A stretch of 25,504 bases of DNA from JAFGIN01 sp050301235 (GCA_050301235.1 JBNKZD010000023.1:1-25504); one strand, 5' to 3'. Counted from the stretch's first letter, positions 6,848 through 15,515 are shown. The notes: generated from the sequence alone by a model not told the origin. Numbers and translations: made by a program.

Positions 6848-9800
6848 TTATTTCTTTTTGCCTTTAACCACTTTAGCAGTTTTAGCAGATTTCGCTGCTA
6901 CTTTAGAAACCGTTTTAGATGCTTTTTTAACCTGAGCTTTTCCTTTTAAAGACTTAACTGTTTTTTTGACAACAGCCGCAGCTGCTTTTTTAACAGGAGC
7001 CTTGCTCTTTACACTGCTTTTTTTAGCACTGATTGCGCTTTTTACAGACTTCGAACTTTTCGCTACGGCTTTAGCTGCTTTAGTTGCCTTAGCCTTAACT
7101 GAAGATTTCGCTTTGCTTACAGCTGCAACTACTTTACTCTTGCCGGCAACGGTACTCTTTTTCAGATCTTTTTTACCAGCTTTTGATGGTGCTCCATCTT
7201 TTTTAGCTGCTGCGAGCTCTTCAACTGCAGCCTGAGCTGCTGCAAGACGAGCGATCGGTACGCGGAATGGTGAACAGGAAACATAGTTCATACCGATTTT
7301 GTGGCAAAACTTTACAGAATCGGGATCACCACCATGCTCTCCACAGATACCGACTTTAAGATTTGAACGAACAGATCGTCCACGCTCGATACCGATACGA
7401 ATGAGTTCTCCGATTCCTTCTGTATCTATTGTCTGAAACGGGTCAGCCGGAAGAATCTTTGCATTGAGATAATCAGGCAGGAAGGAACCGATATCGTCTC
7501 GTGAGAAACCAAAACCCATCTGGGTCAAATCATTGGTACCGAAAGAGAAGAACTCAGCTGTATCCGCCAATTTGTCTGCTGTTAAGGCAGCGCGCGGGAT
7601 TTCGATCATCGTGCCATACATGTACGTAATCTTCTTCAGACCAAGCCTGGTACATACTTCAGCATATACTCTTTCAACAATCTGTTTCTGATGAGCAATC
7701 TCATTCTTCGAACAGGTAACCGGTATCATGATCTCCGGATACGCTTTATTGCCTTCCTGAATCAATTCACCGGCAGCTTCAAAGATAGCCCGAATCTGCA
7801 TCTCGGAAACTTCGGGGTACGTAATACCCAGACGAACACCGCGATGTCCAAGCATCGGGTTGTTTTCATGCAGTTTTTCGCCACGTGCTTTAGCTTCATC
7901 AACAGAAATATGAAGTTCATCTGCCAACGCTGCAATTTTTTCTTCACTTTGAGGGATAAACTCATGAAGTGGCGGGTCGAGAAGACGAATGGTCAACGGC
8001 AGTCCATCAAGCACTTTCATGGTTGCCTTTACATCATATTTCACAAATTCAGAAAGTTCATTAAGGGCTGCTTTACGTTCATCGACATTTGCACTGAGAA
8101 TCATTTTTCTAAGAAGGAACAGCGGCTTTTCGCTTCCTTCACCGTAGAACATATGCTCTGTACGGAAAAGTCCGATACCTTCAGCTCCAAAAGACACAGC
8201 CTTCTGTGCATCTGAAGGTGTATCTGCGTTAGTACGGATTTTCAGTTTTCTATACTTGTCACAGAGCCCCATCAATATGCCATACGATTCATTATGTTCC
8301 AGATCAACATCTTTGAGCGTCAGAGCACCGTTGTACACCAGACCTTTTGTGCCGTTCAGAGAAATCCAGTCACCTTCATTAACAGTCGTACCTGACTTTG
8401 TCGTAAAGGAATTACTATGAATCGAAATATCTGAGCATCCGACAACACAGCACTTACCCCATCCACGGGCAACCAGTGCAGCATGGGATGTCATTCCACC
8501 TTTGAGTGTAAGGACAGCTTGAGCTTTATGCATACCGTCAACATCTTCAGGAGAGGTTTCTTCACGTACAAGAATCACTTTTTCTCCTCCGGCAGCCCAT
8601 TCTACTGCTTTTTCCGATGTAAACACAATCCGTCCGGTTGCTCCTCCAGGTCCTGCCGGGAGGCCTTTGGCGATCGGTGTGGTCCGCAGTTCCGCATCCG
8701 GATCGATCATAGGAAGCAGCAGTTCGACAAGCTGGTTTGGTGCAACTCTTGAAAGTGCAGTTGGCGCATCGATAAGCTTTTCTTTATACATATCGGTAGC
8801 CATTTTTACCGCTGCAACACCGTTGCGTTTTCCAATGCGGCATTGAAGCATGTAGAGTTTGCCATCTTCAATAGTAAACTCAATGTCCTGCATGTCGCGA
8901 TAGTGTTTTTCGAGTTTTTTCTGTATTGAAAACAGTTCGTCGTAAATCGCAGGCATCACTTCATGAAGCGTCGGCAGATGACTGCTCTGATCGTTTTTGG
9001 AATAATCGTTTATAGGTGATGGCGTCCGGATACCGGCTACGACATCTTCACCCTGCGCATTAATAAGATATTCACCGTAGAACTGACCATCACCGTTTCC
9101 GGGGTTTCTTGTAAAAGCAACACCGGTAGCTGAATTTTCGCCCATATTGCCAAAGACCATGCTCTGAACATTGACCGCTGTACCCCATTCATCGGGAATA
9201 CGCTCGATCCGGCGATAATCTTTTGCACGTTTGCCGTTCCAGCTCATGAATACTGCACCGATTCCACCCCAAAGCTGATCAAGCGGATCTTCAGGGAAAG
9301 GTCTTCCAAGAATTTCAAGCACCTTTCCTTTAAACACTGCTACCAGTTCTTTGAGATCTTCAGCTGAAAGTTCTGTATCAGTGTGGAAACCTTTTTCCTT
9401 TTTAACCTCTTCCATTATTTCATCAAGGACTTTACGGATACCTTTTCCGCCATGAGGCTCAAGTCCTTCAGCTTTTTCCATAACAACATCTGCATACATC
9501 ATGATCAACCGGCGATATGCATCATAGGCAAAACGTGCATTACCTGTTTTTTCGATCAATCCCTCAATTGTATCATCATTCAGTCCAACGTTAAGAACGG
9601 TATCCATCATGCCAGGCATCGATTTACGGGCACCGGATCTTACTGAAACAAGGAGTGGGTTTGCACTGTCACCAAACTTTTTACCCATCAGTTTTTCAAC
9701 TTTTTTCAAAGCGACTTCAACCTGTTTCTGCAGTTCAACCGGATATTTTTTTCCGTGCTGATAGTAATAAGTACAGACATCTGTTGTAATTGTAAAACCT

Positions 9801-9934
9801 GGGGGGACAGGCAGTTTAAGGTTCGGGTGTCCGGCCATCTCTGCAAGATTAGCACCTTTTCCACCCAGAAGGTTTTTCATGGTTTCATTACCATCGGCAT
9901 TGCCGCCTCCAAACGAATACACATACTTCGGCAT
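6848..9934 (-). CDS. ppdK: Pyruvate, phosphate dikinase with Lys/Ala/Ser-rich C-terminal tail
   Basis: PPDK interconverts pyruvate + ATP + phosphate with PEP + AMP + diphosphate and serves PPi-based glycolysis or gluconeogenesis in anaerobes. I start at the ATG at 9934 (MPKYVYSFGGG), which has an excellent GGAGGAGAA site; 17 upstream codons lack one. The 1028-residue protein has the N-terminal ATP-grasp domain (KNLLGGKGANLAEM, VSVRSGARKSMPGMMDTVLN), the phosphohistidine domain (GGMTSHAALVARGWGKCC, catalytic His484) and the C-terminal TIM barrel with ENNPMLGHRGVRLG and GICGEHGG (catalytic Cys864). The usual family length is about 870-900. Here about 121 extra residues (908-1028) follow, about one third Lys, the rest mostly Ala, Ser and Val, with only two acidic residues, like histone H1 tails. 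No frameshift is needed: the tail is in frame and ends at a normal stop before tandem terminators. Confidence 0.97.
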   Translation of the reverse strand: MPKYVYSFGGGNADGNETMKNLLGGKGANLAEMAGHPNLKLPVPPGFTITTDVCTYYYQHGKKYPVELQKQVEVALKKVEKLMGKKFGDSANPLLVSVRSGARKSMPGMMDTVLNVGLNDDTIEGLIEKTGNARFAYDAYRRLIMMYADVVMEKAEGLEPHGGKGIRKVLDEIMEEVKKEKGFHTDTELSAEDLKELVAVFKGKVLEILGRPFPEDPLDQLWGGIGAVFMSWNGKRAKDYRRIERIPDEWGTAVNVQSMVFGNMGENSATGVAFTRNPGNGDGQFYGEYLINAQGEDVVAGIRTPSPINDYSKNDQSSHLPTLHEVMPAIYDELFSIQKKLEKHYRDMQDIEFTIEDGKLYMLQCRIGKRNGVAAVKMATDMYKEKLIDAPTALSRVAPNQLVELLLPMIDPDAELRTTPIAKGLPAGPGGATGRIVFTSEKAVEWAAGGEKVILVREETSPEDVDGMHKAQAVLTLKGGMTSHAALVARGWGKCCVVGCSDISIHSNSFTTKSGTTVNEGDWISLNGTKGLVYNGALTLKDVDLEHNESYGILMGLCDKYRKLKIRTNADTPSDAQKAVSFGAEGIGLFRTEHMFYGEGSEKPLFLLRKMILSANVDERKAALNELSEFVKYDVKATMKVLDGLPLTIRLLDPPLHEFIPQSEEKIAALADELHISVDEAKARGEKLHENNPMLGHRGVRLGITYPEVSEMQIRAIFEAAGELIQEGNKAYPEIMIPVTCSKNEIAHQKQIVERVYAEVCTRLGLKKITYMYGTMIEIPRAALTADKLADTAEFFSFGTNDLTQMGFGFSRDDIGSFLPDYLNAKILPADPFQTIDTEGIGELIRIGIERGRSVRSNLKVGICGEHGGDPDSVKFCHKIGMNYVSCSPFRVPIARLAAAQAAVEELAAAKKDGAPSKAGKKDLKKSTVAGKSKVVAAVSKAKSSVKAKATKAAKAVAKSSKSVKSAISAKKSSVKSKAPVKKAAAAVVKKTVKSLKGKAQVKKASKTVSKVAAKSAKTAKVVKGKKK

Positions 9935-10133
9935 ATATTCTCCTCCGATATTAAATTGTGTGTAAAATGACAATATACGTAACATTTACAAATTAAACGA
10001 TGTATCACCGGGAAAAGAAACTAACAATGTGGATCGTGCATCAAGGCTTGTATTCAAAAGAGATCAGAATACTATGGTCCATTTTTTTAACATCATCTAA
10101 TACAGCATAATCCAGAAAGCGGTGTCACTGAAT

Positions 10134-10189
10134 CTGTACTGGTCCTGGTATTATTTCTTTCCTCTTCCAGGCCTTTCATACCAGTACAG
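10134..10189. repeat. Nested inverted repeat (possible structured RNA or cruciform)
   Basis: Outer arms CTGTACTGG (10134-10142) and CCAGTACAG (10181-10189) are perfect complements. Inside them CCTGG (10144-10148) and CCAGG (10167-10171) form a second stem around a pyrimidine-rich loop. No T run follows, so it is not a plain terminator. It could act in the leader of either divergent transcript or be a protein-binding palindrome. Confidence 0.4.
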
Positions 10190-10318
10190 CCAGTTAACTT
10201 TTCAAGTCAACATTTCCTTTTTTATCTATTATTTTTGAAAAAAGAAACAATTTGTCCGCTCAATTATCACCCGGAACGAACCTCGATCAAAGGTATAGTG
10301 TAATATATCGTCAAGGAA

Positions 10319-10348
10319 TTGTCTATAAATTAACTGAGTGACTACAAT
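10319..10348 (+). promoter_or_regulatory. Candidate sigma-70-like promoter for the 10432 operon
   Basis: TTGTCT and TACAAT are separated by 18 bp, about 80 bp upstream of the first ATG. Four of six bases match consensus at -35 and five of six at -10. No other support. Confidence 0.3.
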
Positions 10349-10431
10349 ATACATTGATTTTCGACCTCTATCAATCTAAATCCAATAAATTAAGATTGAA
10401 AAAGCAGCTGCCGGAATAATAATTTCTCTAT

Positions 10432-12354
10432 ATGAAGAGACAGACTATTGCAATTTTAATACAACCGTTTAAAAACCGTTTATTGCCGACATCGGTGGTA
10501 AGGGATTCTATCGATCGACTATTCCGAGAGTTGATCGAACTGATGAATGAGTTTCCTCATCTGAGACTCACTTGTGGCCTGCCCGCATACATTCTGGAAC
10601 ATGCAAACGCATTGAACCTTTCGAAGGTACGGAATCTTTTCAAAAGAGATGCAGTCGAGCTGATTCTGACCGGATATACCGAACCGTTTCTCAGTCTGTC
10701 TCCAACCGCTCTCACCCGGGAAAATATTCAGCATGGCCTGAGAGTTTTTAACGAGCTCACAGGTGTGATACCAACCGGCTATCTTCCCCCATTTTCAAAC
10801 TGGGAACCATCTACCATAGAGATGCTGCGCGAAATCGGTCTTACCTACGCAGTCCTTTCACAGGAACTTTTTCCATCAAATATAAAAAACAGCGGCGGGT
10901 ACTGGACCGCAGAACACGCCGGTAAATCGATATCAATTTTTCCATCTATATCAATCCATCAAACCAATGCACCTGCAGATCTGATTGATTGGATAGAAAA
11001 AATAAACAAAAGTAATTCAGATGCTGAACTCGATCGCCTTCTTACCATTCATTATCTATTCTCTCTGGATCCTTCGCGTGAAGCCGGACCGTATCGGTGG
11101 CTCCGCTTTATGGCATCAGAACTTGATAAACATCTGCTTAATTACCAGCCAGTCCGGTTGTGTGATGCTATTAATACTTCGCAATCACGTGGCTTTCAAT
11201 ATATTCCATCAAGCATGGTCACTGAAGCGCATGGGCAAGCGGACCGTCACTTTTTAAACTATCTTTACTCGTGTGACCAGGCAGGTATTCTTCAGAGGAA
11301 ACTTGTCGATGTGCACGATCAAATCACTGCTCAAACAAACCTGAAAACAGTTCCGGCCTTACGAAAGCAACTCTTTTTTATTCAGGATATAAACAGACTT
11401 TTTCCTGGCAGAGAGAGCGGTTTTGCCCTGCTTGGTGACCGTATGTGGTCTTTCGGAAAAATGATTGATATTGAGAGCAGTCTCGATGCTCTTCAGGCTC
11501 CTGAAGGGGGCAAGATTCATGTTAACGATTATTTTCGTGACGGTGGAAAGACGGTCATTCTATCAAACAAGCATATCAAGGTGTATATCGATCATAAGAA
11601 TGGTGGGCAGATCTTTTCATTTGATCACCGTGACCGCTCGCTGAACCTTGCATCAGCCTACTCACCGGAACTGCATGATCCTCCCGACATTGTGTCACCC
11701 GGGCGATCACGCACCTGGTTCCTTGACCGCATTTTACCCTCGAACGCAGGCGGAAATGAGTATGCTCAAGGAGAAATCGCATCACTGAGTAATTTTTACC
11801 AGCACCCCTTCGACTACAAAGTCAGCGCTGCTTCCGGTGGTGTCAAAGCGATTATGATCCGGAACTGCTCGTATACAATAGAAGATAGAAATATTCCACT
11901 GAGGGTGGAAAAGGTATTCGGTCTCGAAAAAAACAGCTCCATATTCAGTTTTGTCTACCAGTTAACCAATCCATCACTTGTCCCGGTTAACTTTAAATTT
12001 ACGACTGAACTCAATTTCAGTTTTCCTTCCTGTGGAAGCGCAGACCTTCGTGTAATTCATGGATCAACCATTCACGAAAACCCCGGATGGCAGCTGTTTC
12101 AGTTAGAAAATGTAACACGGTGGACCATCGATGATCGTACCGGTGGAATAAGGATCCATTTTCAAACGCAGAAACCGGTTGAAGTGTGGTTTCTTCCTCC
12201 GGCACCTGCCACCAGACACAGTTCACCAAATCAAGGTCTGACCATGGTAATTGCAACAGAAATAAATCTCAGTCCAAGTGCCAACTGGAAAAATGTTGGT
12301 AAGTTAACCTGCAGAAAACTTAGAAAATCGGGAAGCCACAACGATGTTTGTTGA
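10432..12354 (+). CDS. GH57 / 4-alpha-glucanotransferase-like protein with degenerate catalytic motifs
   Basis: The 640-residue protein reads as a homologue of GH57 4-alpha-glucanotransferase (archaeal type) across its length. The N-terminal barrel (about 1-290) has the framework GYTEPFLSLSP (compare GFYEP), GYLPPFSNWEP (compare the nucleophile motif TERVWQP) and IPSSMVTEA. The C-terminal half (about 340-635) matches the DUF1925/DUF1926-type beta domains of that family, with VYIDHKNGGQIFSFDH, FYQHPFDYKVS and a final strand set near WFLPPAPATR. Several catalytic positions are changed: HQP reads IQP (residues 10-12), the nucleophile Glu position is Phe121, and the HDDGEKFG region reads SLDPSREAG. 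So it may be a non-catalytic glucan-binding relative. There is no signal peptide, so it is cytoplasmic. It overlaps the next gene by 11 nt. The ribosome binding site is poor. Family assignment is firm; loss of activity is inference from remembered motifs. Confidence 0.8.
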   Translation: MKRQTIAILIQPFKNRLLPTSVVRDSIDRLFRELIELMNEFPHLRLTCGLPAYILEHANALNLSKVRNLFKRDAVELILTGYTEPFLSLSPTALTRENIQHGLRVFNELTGVIPTGYLPPFSNWEPSTIEMLREIGLTYAVLSQELFPSNIKNSGGYWTAEHAGKSISIFPSISIHQTNAPADLIDWIEKINKSNSDAELDRLLTIHYLFSLDPSREAGPYRWLRFMASELDKHLLNYQPVRLCDAINTSQSRGFQYIPSSMVTEAHGQADRHFLNYLYSCDQAGILQRKLVDVHDQITAQTNLKTVPALRKQLFFIQDINRLFPGRESGFALLGDRMWSFGKMIDIESSLDALQAPEGGKIHVNDYFRDGGKTVILSNKHIKVYIDHKNGGQIFSFDHRDRSLNLASAYSPELHDPPDIVSPGRSRTWFLDRILPSNAGGNEYAQGEIASLSNFYQHPFDYKVSAASGGVKAIMIRNCSYTIEDRNIPLRVEKVFGLEKNSSIFSFVYQLTNPSLVPVNFKFTTELNFSFPSCGSADLRVIHGSTIHENPGWQLFQLENVTRWTIDDRTGGIRIHFQTQKPVEVWFLPPAPATRHSSPNQGLTMVIATEINLSPSANWKNVGKLTCRKLRKSGSHNDVC

Positions 12355-12973
12355 ATCTCTTGATATTACGATCATGCGATTTCACGGAGAGATCTGGATG
12401 AGTGTCGCCGGATCATTCAAAAAGGATCAGATTCCCGGCTTTCGCGAAAAAGTTACTTCACTTATTAACGATGGTAACCGATTTTTTGTCATTGACCTGC
12501 AGAATATCACCACCATCGATGATACAGTTGTCCAGATGTTTCTTCAGTTGCTCAGTAATATAAAGATCAAAGGTGGGACACTGCGTTTTATTTTTAAAAA
12601 TGATCTCGTTTCACGATCATTTCAACCATATCAGAATATTATCAGTATTTATACAGATCCCACAGCTATCAATGATAAAGGTGTACTTGGTGCTATCCGC
12701 CGACGAACCAAATTTCTTTTCCGTAAAACAGGAATCAGGTTATCGCGACCGGTCGCCCTGTTTCTTCTGGCCCTCCTTTGTGGCTGGCTCTTTACCCTGC
12801 TCTATACTATACATATTCAGAACCGCAATATCCAGAACCAGCGTGATGAGATCAATGAGCTTTCCCTCTGGAAACAGAAAACCCTGCTGGAAATCACGAC
12901 ACTCCGTGAACGAATCAAGCCACTGGTACAACTTGGCATCATAGAAGATACTACCGATGTCAAAAAGCACTGA
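12344..12973 (+). CDS. STAS-domain protein with C-terminal membrane segment and coiled coil
   Basis: The 209-residue protein has an N-terminal STAS (anti-sigma-factor-antagonist-like) domain (about 5-112) with VIDLQNITTIDDTVVQMFL, the strand and helix that carry the phosphorylatable Ser in SpoIIAA. Here the usual DSSG reads DDTV, with Asp at the first Ser position and Thr next. A basic patch (RRRTKFLFRK, about 119-128) precedes one membrane segment (about 137-158), so the STAS domain should face the cytoplasm. Residues about 159-192 form a periplasmic coiled coil (IQNQRDEINELSLWKQKT). It overlaps the upstream GH57-like gene by 11 nt and the downstream transglycosylase gene by 17 nt, indicating tight co-translation. 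The function of this architecture is unknown to me. Confidence 0.8.
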   Translation: MFVESLDITIMRFHGEIWMSVAGSFKKDQIPGFREKVTSLINDGNRFFVIDLQNITTIDDTVVQMFLQLLSNIKIKGGTLRFIFKNDLVSRSFQPYQNIISIYTDPTAINDKGVLGAIRRRTKFLFRKTGIRLSRPVALFLLALLCGWLFTLLYTIHIQNRNIQNQRDEINELSLWKQKTLLEITTLRERIKPLVQLGIIEDTTDVKKH

Positions 12974-13712
12974 AAAAAGAAACCGTCTTCGCTTCGGAAT
13001 TTTATTTCATGGAAATAAAATCTGGTTTTCGGAAATTTTCAGTTATCTGATTGCAACCCTTGTCCTCGGTGTGTTACTTGCTATGGGGATAATGGTTTTA
13101 AGAAATGAACTCATTCAAACTCGTCTTGCCAATACAATACATTCGCTTCAGGCCGAAATGGTTCAATCAGAAAATACGCTCACGATTTTGCAGGAAAAAG
13201 TCAGGATTCATACGGTAATTTCTACATTTGCAAAAAAGAGGGTCTCGGAGAGCACGATCCTTGCACTCACCGACTTATTACACACCAACAGCAGACAATT
13301 TGGATATGATCCGCTGCTGCTGCTTGCAGTAATGAAAGTTGAAAGTGTGTTTGATCCTGAAGCAAAGGGGCGTTATCGTTCCGGAGATTTAAGTGGTGCA
13401 TACGGATTGATGCAGCTGAAATTTGCAACTGCACAGGAAACCGCAAAAATGCTGAAAATGCCACCACTCACAGAAGATGACCTCTTCAAACCGGACATAA
13501 ATATGCTTCTGGGAACTGCATACCTTACAAAGCTGATCAGTCGTTTCCGCAGCTTCAAATTAGGCATTATCGCATACAATATCGGCCCGGAAAAAGTGAA
13601 AGAAACAATGCGAAACAAACAGGAACTGCCACTAAATTATTACAAAAAAGTTATTCAGGCATACTTTACTCTAAATAAATATCTGCAAACAGTAACCGAA
13701 ACAGTACCATAA
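12957..13712 (+). CDS. Membrane-anchored SLT-type lytic transglycosylase
   Basis: Lytic transglycosylases cleave the MurNAc-GlcNAc bond of peptidoglycan to a 1,6-anhydro product. The 251-residue protein has an uncleaved-looking N-terminal membrane anchor (about 27-48, after a basic cytoplasmic start), a coiled coil (about 50-85) and a goose-type/SLT lysozyme domain (about 105-240). The catalytic Glu129 lies in AVMKVESVFDP, followed by the family motifs GAYGLMQL and IIAYNIGPEKV. It overlaps the STAS gene by 17 nt. The parallel design, one membrane segment followed by a periplasmic coiled coil in both proteins, suggests they may pair, with the STAS protein signalling from the cytoplasm. Enzyme class is firm; pairing is inference. 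Confidence 0.92.
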   Translation: MSKSTEKRNRLRFGILFHGNKIWFSEIFSYLIATLVLGVLLAMGIMVLRNELIQTRLANTIHSLQAEMVQSENTLTILQEKVRIHTVISTFAKKRVSESTILALTDLLHTNSRQFGYDPLLLLAVMKVESVFDPEAKGRYRSGDLSGAYGLMQLKFATAQETAKMLKMPPLTEDDLFKPDINMLLGTAYLTKLISRFRSFKLGIIAYNIGPEKVKETMRNKQELPLNYYKKVIQAYFTLNKYLQTVTETVP

Positions 13713-13726
13713 CATTGAACAGTATT

Positions 13727-14449
13727 ATGAAATCTTCAGATCATTTTTTATTCTACACCTCTACCCAGCCTTCAAATAACACACTGACTCTTGATCCACA
13801 GGAATCCCACCACGCACTCAACGTATTGCGGCTGCAACCTGATGATCCTATTCAAATTACTGATGGCAAGGGAACTATCTATAATTGCGTAATCAGTACT
13901 GCCGGTGCAAAGCTTCTCAGTGCTTCAATTGTTGATTCGCGCAGCTTTACACGACCAGTATCCATACACCTGCTTATAGCTCTTCCGGATCGGGATCAGT
14001 TTGAATCTGCCATTACTGAATGTACCGCTCTGGGAGTGAGCAGGATCACGCCGGTCATTGCTGTACACTGTCAGAAACCCTGGTGGAAATACTCATGGGA
14101 AAAGCACCAGGAACGTTTTATGACCAAAATAACCGGCTCGATGAAACAATCACTCTCACCATTTCTCCCGACACTCGATAATCCCCTTACACTGGAGGAA
14201 TCCTTTCAAATCTGCACATCGCCGATACTTCTTGCAGATCAGGATGGAATCCCGGTAATGAAAGCCTGCCAAAACATTCAGACCAATGAATTTACGTGCT
14301 TTATAGGCCCGCCAGGTGGATTCAGTGATAACGAAATTATAATGTTTTCGAGTAAGAATGCATTAAAGGTAAAAATGGGAGAGCCACGGTTTCGAACGGA
14401 ACTTGCAGCGGTAGTGTTGTGTTCACAGTTGGTTGGGATGTTTCTTTAA
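13727..14449 (+). CDS. rsmE: 16S rRNA (uracil(1498)-N3)-methyltransferase RsmE
   Basis: RsmE methylates U1498 of 16S rRNA using S-adenosylmethionine and belongs to the SPOUT superfamily. I use the ATG at 13727 (240 residues); an in-frame TTG 12 nt upstream is possible and neither has a clear ribosome binding site. The N-terminal PUA-like part has ESHHALNVLRLQPDD. The SPOUT domain (about 75-240) has the signatures TECTALGVSRITPV, FIGPPGGFSDNEI and FRTELAAVVLCSQL, which build the trefoil knot and SAM site. It is last in the operon, 14 nt after the transglycosylase stop, and converges on the barrel-protein gene 16 bp away. Confidence 0.93.
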   Translation: MKSSDHFLFYTSTQPSNNTLTLDPQESHHALNVLRLQPDDPIQITDGKGTIYNCVISTAGAKLLSASIVDSRSFTRPVSIHLLIALPDRDQFESAITECTALGVSRITPVIAVHCQKPWWKYSWEKHQERFMTKITGSMKQSLSPFLPTLDNPLTLEESFQICTSPILLADQDGIPVMKACQNIQTNEFTCFIGPPGGFSDNEIIMFSSKNALKVKMGEPRFRTELAAVVLCSQLVGMFL

Positions 14450-14465
14450 TCGAACCAGACACCAT

Positions 14466-15356
14466 TCAGAAAAACCTGAACTGAGCTTTTAAACCAAGAG
14501 ATATCGGAGATGTGTTCTCATATCTGGTATGAAATAATGGAAACGTAGCGAATGCATCGAGGTGCAGGCTTTTTGCGAGATTGATCCCAACTCCGGGATA
14601 CACCATAAAAATATGCTCTCTATCGATCGTCACCTTGTTTACAGATGCTTCGTTATACCGCATATGTGCCGGTATAAATGCATGCTGTACCCCACCAAAA
14701 ACTGAGAATGGAAGTTCTGGAAACAACCTTAAAAACAGTGTCTGCCGAAAAAAGAGATCGATCTCTTTAAAACGATTGTGCTCAAGGGCGTCCTGGTAAT
14801 TCGATGGGCTGAGAAACACGGATGTATCAGAAAAAACAATATAATCGCCCTTTACTGATGTAACGCTGATCTCCGGCCGATACCCAAAAACGAAAAAATC
14901 ATCACTATTCACAACCCTCAGATAAAAACTGAACGAACTGACACCTGGATTTTCATGTACTTCATAATATATGAGTGAATCATTTTTTTCTGAATTAAAT
15001 GAGTAGTCAAATATCGTTCCGATACCAAAATATTCTGATATATCATACCGTAGCTCTCCACCCAGTGATTGAGGAGTCTCAAACATGGTGCTTCTCGAAC
15101 GAGTTGTGTGTATTGTTTGTGTTGTTGAATCAATGCGGTATTTAACGGACATCTTCGATTTTGAGATAAATGGATCTGGCTTTTTGGTAGCCATGCTGTA
15201 ATACCCGCTGATAGATAGTGACCGGTAATAGCTCGGTGTGCCAGTATCCAGTTTGTTTGACTGCACAGCCCGTTCGCCTTCAAGAATTGCGATATTGTTT
15301 GAAGCAACGCAATTGAGTAGTACCAGAAAAAGAGCCACAGCAAGAGTATAACGCAT
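14466..15356 (-). CDS. Putative outer-membrane beta-barrel protein, family unknown
   Basis: The 296-residue product begins with a signal peptide (about 1-19, MRYTLAVALFLVLLNCVAS). The rest alternates short polar and aromatic strands, such as SLSISGYYSMA, SFYLRVVNSDDFFVFGY and VYPGVGINL, and ends in LKAQFRFF. A final Phe and an alternating last strand are typical of outer-membrane barrels recognised by BamA. I do not recognise the family. The Cys at 16 is not in a good lipobox. GGAG lies upstream of the ATG. Its promoter should lie in the 159 bp between it and the PIN toxin gene on the same strand. Barrel fold is inference from strand pattern and C-terminus. Confidence 0.65.
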   Translation of the reverse strand: MRYTLAVALFLVLLNCVASNNIAILEGERAVQSNKLDTGTPSYYRSLSISGYYSMATKKPDPFISKSKMSVKYRIDSTTQTIHTTRSRSTMFETPQSLGGELRYDISEYFGIGTIFDYSFNSEKNDSLIYYEVHENPGVSSFSFYLRVVNSDDFFVFGYRPEISVTSVKGDYIVFSDTSVFLSPSNYQDALEHNRFKEIDLFFRQTLFLRLFPELPFSVFGGVQHAFIPAHMRYNEASVNKVTIDREHIFMVYPGVGINLAKSLHLDAFATFPLFHTRYENTSPISLGLKAQFRFF

Positions 15357-15515
15357 TATGAGTCTCCAAAAATCGTTTTAATTACAATTTAGATATAAAA
15401 GTAAAATAGGTGTGGCACTCTTTAAAATGCAAGGTTTGTTGCTTTAAATCCTATGGGCAGAAACTAACTATCGACTTTAACAGAATGTAAAACAGCGCAT
15501 AGTTCAGCAGTTGTT

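Larger units (their letters stand above)
9935..10431. other. Intergenic region between divergent ppdK and GH57-like operon
   Basis: There is no gene here. It must hold promoters for ppdK (leftward) and for the operon starting at 10432 (rightward). It contains a nested inverted repeat at 10134-10189 and a candidate rightward promoter at 10319-10348, both listed separately. The remainder is AT-rich with no other feature I can support. Confidence 0.5.

Noticed and set aside
6966..7235. Open frame on the plus strand, 89 codons, rich in Ala, Leu and Thr
   Set aside because: It is the antisense of the Lys/Ala-rich tail of PPDK; its composition follows from that tail and it has no ribosome binding site.
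7691..8215. 174-codon open frame on the plus strand within ppdK
   Set aside because: Antisense shadow of conserved PPDK sequence with no recognisable motif.
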